Shown here in pieces: positions 58,813 to 64,000 of a stretch of 64,000 nt of DNA. Position numbers and translations under genes: made by a program. Position 1 is the stretch's first letter, and every line of letters begins with the position of its first letter. Origin of the DNA: Przewalskia tangutica (taxonomy: Eukaryota; Streptophyta; Magnoliopsida; Solanales; Solanaceae); the NCBI GenBank assembly GCA_029844215.1, contig CM056726.1:35643001-35707000 (forward strand), given 5' to 3'. The notes beneath the pieces are model-generated. The model was not told where the DNA came from. It worked only from the letters and a program-made list of their open reading frames with translations, and did not search any database.

Positions 58813-61674
58813 TGTTACACCCCGTAATTTCAGAACATGTTTTTAAGAACGTAAGTAAGAACCCACAAGTGTTAAGATTTGAGACTTGTAAAATTTAGCG
58901 GAAATTTTGGAATTTGTCGGAAATTGTGTTATTGTAACAATTGGGAGGGCGACACGTGTCACCCCCCCTTATATGATGCCTTGGTCGAAAAATGCAAGAA
59001 GCGAGAGGTCATTGGACCTTAGTCTTTGCAAGCGTGTAGCGTGAGATAGTTGACTAGTCAAAAGGTCAATAAGTCTTGTTTTTATGTAAGACTACATCTA
59101 AGCCATCAGTGTTAATATCTAAACCTCCATGACCCTTTATATGTGATACTAGTAGCAGAGGAGACATAACACTTAGAAAATTTTCACACAAATTTGAAGA
59201 GCATTGAAGGCTCGGGTTCACGAAAGGAAAAGAAAAATTTCGTTTCGTGTCCATTTGATTCCACACTTTAAACCAAGGTTCTTAGGTGTATTTTAAACAC
59301 ATCTCAATAGAAAAATCTTGGAAAAAGATGGTTTACGGGTTAGTCGCAAACGAAAAACCTAATGGTCTTTCTAGGTTTTGTTTGGAAACTTGAAGGATAA
59401 TTATTGGTGTTGTTCAAAGGGGCTCAACAAGCGGATTGAAGTGGCTTGGAGAGGTTCTAGACTACTACGAAGCGATTTGATTGGTGTTGGATTAAGTCTC
59501 TTTTATGTATAATCTTGTTCTTTGAAAGTATTACAAGATTAACTAGTTTATTGTTGTTAGCTTGCATGTTGCTAGCATGAAGTTGTTATATTGAAATTGT
59601 ACGAATAATGGATTGATCATAGCCTTGGAAATCCGAAATGTAAAATAAGCCATGACTAAGATGGATTACAATTTAATCGTTGTTAGAATCGTCGCATGTA
59701 CTTCTTAAGGATTATGGTTATTATAATTAAATGCGACTTGATATCATATTGTGCTACCAATATGGATTGAAATGGAAGTTGGAAAAGAAATGGTTTTGTT
59801 GAACTCGAGGTGGCGGATTTTGGACTTGTAGTTTGCATTTAGTTGTTTAAATTGTGAGCGATTGAAATTGGTAGTTATTCTATTGTATTGGATTATCTTC
59901 TTTAAATTGTGAGCCAATTGGGGTGTGTAGTTATTCAATTGTATTGGATTATCTTCTATAAATTGTGAGCCAATTGGGGCTGTTTGGTTATTGTATTTCC
60001 GGCCTTGGAAAAGGTGGCAAAGTAAGTAAAAATAAAGGAGGTCTTTGCTTGATTTTCCGTAGAATATAGGGACTTAACACTTGTGATATTCTCTACGATT
60101 AAAGTAAGGCCTTAATAGGCGTATTGTGAACTTTATAGGTTGACATACTACGGGCGGGACTTTGTACTTGGCAAGTGGTTTGACCTGCGAGGTATGTAGA
60201 ACTTTTCCTATCTTTTGAGCATGACTAGTTTGGCGTATATGGTACAGTGAGCGTGCGGACTTTGACATTCCTTACTAGTCTTATAAAATGCTAAGTCGGG
60301 TGAGTTAGGAAGTTAACTCACTTCTTTGAAAATATTAAGAATGTCTTAAGTCTTAGTAAAGATAAGGGACTTGAAGAATTTTAAAGTATCACAATACTTG
60401 TCGTTTTAAACGTATAAGTCCTTAGATAGGAAATTGTATATGACTAAGGTATAAAGTGAATATAACGACTTTATGGGAGTTGGTTATATTGACTTTATGG
60501 AAAGATAAATGACTTGATTTAATGAAAAGCGAATTGATTTTAAGGTATCAATTGCCTAAGGTTTTAACAAGAAAATGAGTCAACTTGATTTAGAAGCCTA
60601 CTTTAATTCTAAAGGTATTGTGACTTGCCTTGAAATAGATTTGGACTTGATACTATGGTTAATAGTGTCTTGGAAGCTTTCTACTAAAAGAGTCGTTTGT
60701 TTTTAAAGAGTAGAAGTCGTGGTACTTGGGGTTAAATTCCCGGATTCTTATAAAAGACATGATAGTGCCTTAAGTAAACTAAAATGAGAGTGTAGAAGAA
60801 TAAGACTAATAAGAAGTTAGGGAATTGCTAACTTGCTTAATTATTGTATGACGACCGGTTGTGAGATAGGGTAAGAGTATCAGTGAGGCAAACCCCAAGA
60901 CGCCTATACCACATTCTCGGGATAAGAGTATAAATGAGGCAAACCCCAAGACGTTATACGCGCGTTACTATCTTCTTGGGGTAAGAGTATAAATGAGGGC
61001 AAACCCCAAGACGTTATACCACCGCCGGGGTAAGAGTGTAAATGAGGGGTAAGAACCCCAAGACGTTATACCACCTGGCCTTATGGGTTCACTACCCATG
61101 ATTTGATTGCGAGATTGCTATTATGATGTTGTACGTATTCTCTTGATTTACTCTCATTGTTAGTAAGGCGCATGTCTTTGTAATTTTGTTATCATACACG
61201 TCTCGGCTTTATTTTAAACTTACATTGCAATTCTGATACCTTCCAGGTTTACATACTTAGTACATTGTGTCAGGACCCTTCGCCGGGCTGCGTTAAATCT
61301 GCGCGAGAAAGAGGTGGCGGTGGCGATCCACATTCTTAGGATCACTTATCGGACGTCAAGCTCCATTCTCCGAGGCTTGTCTTTCTTTTGTACGATCTTG
61401 TCACGATGTTGTAGATTATGTACATTCGTGGTATGGCGGGGCCCGTCCGCCACGATTATTGTCACAAGTGCGTATTCACATTGTGGTTGGGCTATAAGAA
61501 TGAGTTGTAAGTTGTACTTTTGACTTCGTTTATATTATGGAAGCGGCGCTTGGCTAGCTTTGTTGTATATTATTTACACGTGTGTTTATGTTGTGTATGT
61601 TCATTGCTATTCTCGATGTATACAGGCAGGGTGCGGGTAGGGCACCAGTCGCGGCCCGGGGTCGGGTCGTGACA
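58813..61674 (+). mobile_element. Chromovirus solo LTR in the copia protease-integrase junction
   Basis: TGTTACACCCCGTAATTTC at 58813 and GGGTCGTGACA at 61674 bound 2862 bp, close to the 2868 bp of the Tekay-type 5' LTR. ATATT is duplicated at 58808-58812 and 61675-61679. Blocks around GGCGACACGTGTCACCC, TTTCCGTAGAATA and TATTATGG are shared with 26661-29528, with clear divergence, so it is older. At 60880-61065 there are four units containing AACCCCAAGACGTTATAC. The ORFs inside show no protein family. Confidence 0.9.
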
Positions 61675-61679
61675 ATATT

Positions 61680-62058
61680 GAGGATGCTTTAAACTAAACA
61701 GTTTAGGGATAGTACCTGCAGATTGGGTGACGTGAGATGTGGCGCCTGATTCCATGTACCAAGTATTGTCAGGCTGTTGCATGGAGAGGGTGTTGAATTC
61801 CTGTCCCAACTCAGTGGGTGTTATGCCGGATGAGGGCTGCAAAACCTGACATTGCATGAAGTGGACTTGCTGCGAGGCTGGAGCGGGGCCCAACAAACCA
61901 GGGTAAGAATACGGATTGTAGAAATTTGATGCTGGAATGGACTCGGTGTCGCGGTGTGTGAAATTCGGCGAGGCTGCGACTGGTTGTTCTGCGATCCTAT
62001 TCTTTGGTTACGCTGACCGCGACCTTTGCCACGACCACGACCTCTGTCGCGGCCCCTG
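61680..62058 (-). pseudogene. Copia gag C-terminus and protease, broken
   Basis: Minus strand. An RG-rich stretch after the capsid (about 62085-62000) lacks a CCHC zinc knuckle. The protease active-site segment reads WYMESGATSHVTQ near 61760-61720. Copia proteases normally have aspartate in the first D-(S/T)-G position; here GAA (61752-61750) encodes glutamate. The frame then runs into the solo LTR target site ATATT and continues beyond it at 58807. Confidence 0.75.
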
Positions 62059-62826
62059 TCACCCTTTCCACCGCGTCCATGCTGCGGTTGAGAGTTTTCT
62101 GGCGGCGTTGGATCTTGAGGGCGCGTTTCGGCTTAATGCCTTCTCGTGCTCATCCTGCTTAGCACGCCGAGTCTCTTCGAGCAACAACTGCGAGCGAGCT
62201 TTGTTAAAGCTGGGTAACGGATCTGCCTGTTGAATCATGGTGGCCAAAGTATCATATTCGCCTTTAGGAAGACCATCAATCAATTGTAACACCAGTTTGG
62301 TGTCAGTAACATGCTCGTCGACAGCAGCAAGTTGATCCGTCAGTAGCTTTAACTGTTTGCAGTACTCAGTCACATTGGAAAAGTTTTCAAGACGTGTATT
62401 GTTAATTTGCTCCTCTAAATACACATCACGTGTGTGCTTATTGTCGTGAAAAATTTCCTCCAAACGATTCCATAACTCAAGGGCTGTGGTGTCAGATTTC
62501 ATGATAGTAAGAAGAAGGTCCTGAGAAATACTACCATAAATCCACTGTTTGACGCCGGCGTCTAGACGACGCCAAATAGACTCATCAACCTCCGGAGGGC
62601 ACGGAATGGTGTCATCGATGTGATCAAGCACGTTATAGAGACATGCATGATTACGAAACAGTTCAACCCAGGGAGAATACTGACTGTTTTCTTGATAAAA
62701 AAGAATGGGAATAGAGTTCTTGATGTTTGTAACAGTTAGGGCTGTATGAAAAGAGGATGATAACGTGGTGGTGGAATTTGTGGAGGTAGAAGATTCAGAA
62801 AGTGTGGAAGATTCAGGGATAGCCAT
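62059..62826 (-). CDS. Copia gag (capsid), open but part of a broken element
   Basis: The minus-strand ATG at 62826 opens 255 codons. The protein has the UBN2/Retrotran_gag features of copia capsids: SQYSPWVELFRNHACLYNVL early, then WIYGSISQDLLLTIMKSDTT, ALELWNRLEEIFHDNK and LKLLTDQLAAVDEHV, LIDGLPKGEYDTLATMIQQ, and a basic C-terminus. It lies about 130 bp downstream of the 5' LTR and primer site. The frame closes at 62059, where a shift to the RG-rich stretch is needed for read-through to protease. The capsid itself could still be made if transcribed. Confidence 0.8.
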   Translation of the reverse strand: MAIPESSTLSESSTSTNSTTTLSSSFHTALTVTNIKNSIPILFYQENSQYSPWVELFRNHACLYNVLDHIDDTIPCPPEVDESIWRRLDAGVKQWIYGSISQDLLLTIMKSDTTALELWNRLEEIFHDNKHTRDVYLEEQINNTRLENFSNVTEYCKQLKLLTDQLAAVDEHVTDTKLVLQLIDGLPKGEYDTLATMIQQADPLPSFNKARSQLLLEETRRAKQDEHEKALSRNAPSRSNAARKLSTAAWTRWKG

Positions 62827-62942
62827 TTAGAGAACATGGGAAAGAAAAAGAAAAACCTAGAAATTTTGGAGGGAGGAGAGGAGGCCACAAGAACCGAGGA
62901 GTGGCGGTAGCTCAACAAAAAAGCTAGGGTTTTTGTTTTAGA

Positions 62943-62954
62943 CTCTTGATATCA
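62943..62954 (-). other. Primer binding site of the copia element
   Basis: The minus-strand TGATATCAAGAG directly follows the 5' LTR end. It resembles the initiator tRNA-Met site TGGTATCAGAGC with substitutions, consistent with an aged copy. Confidence 0.6.
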
Positions 62955-63160
62955 TGTACGATGATATTAATCTCCCTTGGGGAGCCTTTCATTAATATCA
63001 AGGTATATATAGAGTACAATATTCATCCCTTATACAATAGGAATCCTAAGCCTATACAAAAGAGGAATCCTAGTCTTACCATAATTATATTTACACACTA
63101 TATGTAAATATTCTAATTATGGGTAAAAAATATATTATTTCCTATATTTACACGTTTACA
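62955..63160 (-). repeat. 5' LTR of the copia element
   Basis: The 206 bp LTR runs on the + strand from TGTACGATGATATTAATCTC to CACGTTTACA. It differs from the 3' LTR (51387-51591) at several positions and by an indel. Confidence 0.9.
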
Positions 63161-63165
63161 CCGCC

Positions 63166-63393
63166 CACTATCCATGACGGATAACACTTTTATATTCATA
63201 TCCACCTCCACCACCTACCAAACCATCTCATACCCGACCCAACTAAAGCAGTGCCGGGTGATACCGCATTTACCAGCCCACGGACACTACCTCCAATAAA
63301 AGAGGAAAACAAAGAAAACCCCAATTCTTGGGCAGAAGAAACGAATATATACCAAACTCAGAAGAGTAGAAGCATAAGAAAGAATTGAGAAAG
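63166..63393 (+). promoter_or_regulatory. Upstream region of the UBX gene, partly hAT-derived
   Basis: 63166-63282 is the right end of the outer hAT and 63283-63290 its target duplication. Only about 103 bp then remain before the ATG at 63394. That stretch has CCAATAAAAG at 63293 (a CCAAT/TATA-like combination) and a purine-rich leader. The transcription start cannot be seen; if the core promoter lies in the usual range, part of it is transposon DNA. Confidence 0.5.
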
Positions 63394-63758
63394 ATGGAAA
63401 ATCAAACAAATCTCGTCGCCGACGCACAAAGAGAAGAAGTTGTCACCACATTTTGTGACATCACTTCTTCTTCTAAACCCGAAGCCCTTTTCTTCCTTGA
63501 AAGCCACAACTTCGATTTAGATTCCGCCGTTTCCACTTTCTTCGAGAACAATACCGCTGAAGACGATGTCCCTGCCCCTAACCTCGCCGCCCAACGCCGT
63601 TCTCCGTCTCCACCTCCACCTCCACCTAGCCGCCGCGGCGATGCTGGACGGAGAACTGGTGGAATTCACACCTTCTCTGATCTGAATCGTCGGCCTGTTA
63701 TTGGGCCTGGGAGTGACTCCGATGAGCCTCAAGAGTATTATACCGGCGGAGAAAAAAG
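63394..63758 (+). CDS. Plant UBX-domain protein (PUX3/4/5, p47-like), exon 1
   Basis: The start ATG (63394, context AAGATGG) opens an N-terminus with a UBA-like domain at about residues 12-50: EEVVTTFCDITSSSKPEAL, then FLESHNFDLDSAVSTFF. A proline-rich and RRGDAGRRTGG linker follows. The segment GGIHTFSDLNRR, then PQEYYTGGEK, is characteristic of plant PUX3/4/5 and animal p47 (NSFL1C) just before the SEP domain. p47-type proteins bind the CDC48/p97 ATPase through the UBX domain and ubiquitinated substrates through UBA, in the nucleus and cytoplasm. SEP and UBX lie in later exons beyond the window. The exon ends at a donor AAAAAG|GTATTA at 63758/63759; reading through gives an immediate spurious stop. 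The exon is intact and ordinary in codon use. Confidence 0.9.
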
Positions 63759-63899
63759 GTATTACTATTAATACTAGTGCTGCTTTACTATTGGCTTCAT
63801 CTATATTTAGTAATTAAGGATTGAACTTACTACTGGAGATGTTTGAGTCTATGATAAGAGGAATATGTGAAAACTGTGATGATAGTATGTTTATTATTC

Positions 63900-63957
<58 letters not shown>

Positions 63958-64000
63958 GTATGGCCAACATTACCAGGATTTGGATCCCGGTCTCTCACGG
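63759..64000 (+). other. First intron of the UBX gene, partial
   Basis: T-rich sequence after the GTATTA donor, continuing to the window end. No acceptor followed by SEP-domain coding sequence is present, so exon 2 lies outside. Confidence 0.75.
63903..63957. repeat. (TA)n microsatellite in intron 1
   Basis: About 27 consecutive TA dinucleotides in the UBX gene's first intron, likely length-polymorphic. Confidence 0.95.

Larger units (their letters stand above)
51387..63160 (-). mobile_element. Ty1/copia retrotransposon, broken, with two nested solo LTRs
   Basis: The element lies on the minus strand, with its 5' LTR at 62955-63160 and its 3' LTR at 51387-51591. CCGCC is duplicated at 51382-51386 and 63161-63165. 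The order from right to left is LTR, PBS, gag, protease, integrase, reverse transcriptase, RNase H, PPT, LTR, which is the copia order (integrase before reverse transcriptase). Two chromovirus solo LTRs interrupt it at 53205-57309 and 58813-61674. The LTRs differ at several positions by eye, so the insertion is not very recent. Confidence 0.9.
11248..63282 (-). mobile_element. Outer hAT transposon split by all later insertions
   Basis: TAGAGATGTCAACGGGGCGG at 11248 is a hAT-type terminus with GC-rich subterminal DNA. The right end near 63282 reads CATTTACCAGCCCACG, whose reverse complement resembles GGGCTGGTAAAYGSGG hAT ends. The 8-bp sequence GACACTAC flanks both ends (11240-11247 and 63283-63290), as expected for a hAT target duplication. 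Removing the nested insertions leaves about 1.2 kb, so this is an internally deleted copy. A transposase C-terminus on the minus strand spans the solo-LTR insertion site. The terminal repeats match each other poorly, so the exact right boundary is uncertain by a base or two. Confidence 0.65.

Overview
This window is plant nuclear DNA from a eudicot, most likely Solanaceae. That placement is an inference from the transposon families: a degenerate Au-like SINE, very long chromovirus LTRs with initiator-tRNA-Met primer sites, Ogre/Tat-like LTRs beginning TGTTGACACCC, and a CACTA end reading CACTACAAGAAAA. Only one host gene is visible. It is the first exon of a plant UBX-domain protein (p47/NSFL1C type, PUX3/4/5 group, a CDC48 cofactor) at 63394-63758 on the + strand. 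Nearly everything else is transposable-element DNA, and no transposon gene here is intact.

Left part (1-11247). Positions 1-3817 are the 3' end of an Ogre/Tat-like retrotransposon: a 3' UTR array of hairpin-bearing repeats, a polypurine tract and a complete 3' LTR. It abuts a decayed zf-BED hAT transposon (3818-7138). Next come 177 bp of unassigned DNA, a CACTA terminus with a probable last exon (7316-8214), a truncated Athila-like element with 5' LTR, tRNA-Asp primer site and gag (8215 to about 11050), and a SINE (11053-11230).

Central stack (11248-63282). An old hAT transposon with 8-bp target duplications GACACTAC has been split by successive insertions, most of them resolved here by matching target site duplications. 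A Ty3 chromovirus solo LTR (12177-51226, TAGGA) cuts its transposase dimerisation region. That LTR is itself cut by an Ogre-like solo LTR (12543-23318), which holds a rearranged Ogre-like element (14685-21600, ATTGA), and by a Tekay/Del-type chromovirus (26661-50985, CAAAT/CAAAC). The chromovirus chromodomain region is split by a non-coding long-LTR element (34303-44100, GTGAT), and its 3' LTR is split by a second zf-BED hAT element (47212-50827, GTATTATA). Separately, a minus-strand Ty1/copia element (51387-63160, CCGCC) entered the outer hAT. It carries two solo chromovirus LTRs, at 53205-57309 (GGACA/GTACA) and 58813-61674 (ATATT).

Right end. The stack stops 103-111 bp upstream of the start codon of the UBX gene, so the DNA beyond about 110 bp upstream of that gene's ATG is transposon-derived. 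The gene's first intron begins at 63759, holds a TA microsatellite and runs off the window.

I found no evidence of a new enzymatic system. The least conventional signals are structural: hairpin-bearing tandem repeats and a 100-bp-spaced hairpin pair in Ogre-like 3' UTRs, a CCCCC-TTCG-GGGGG motif conserved in chromovirus LTRs, and repeat-number differences between the two LTRs of one element.
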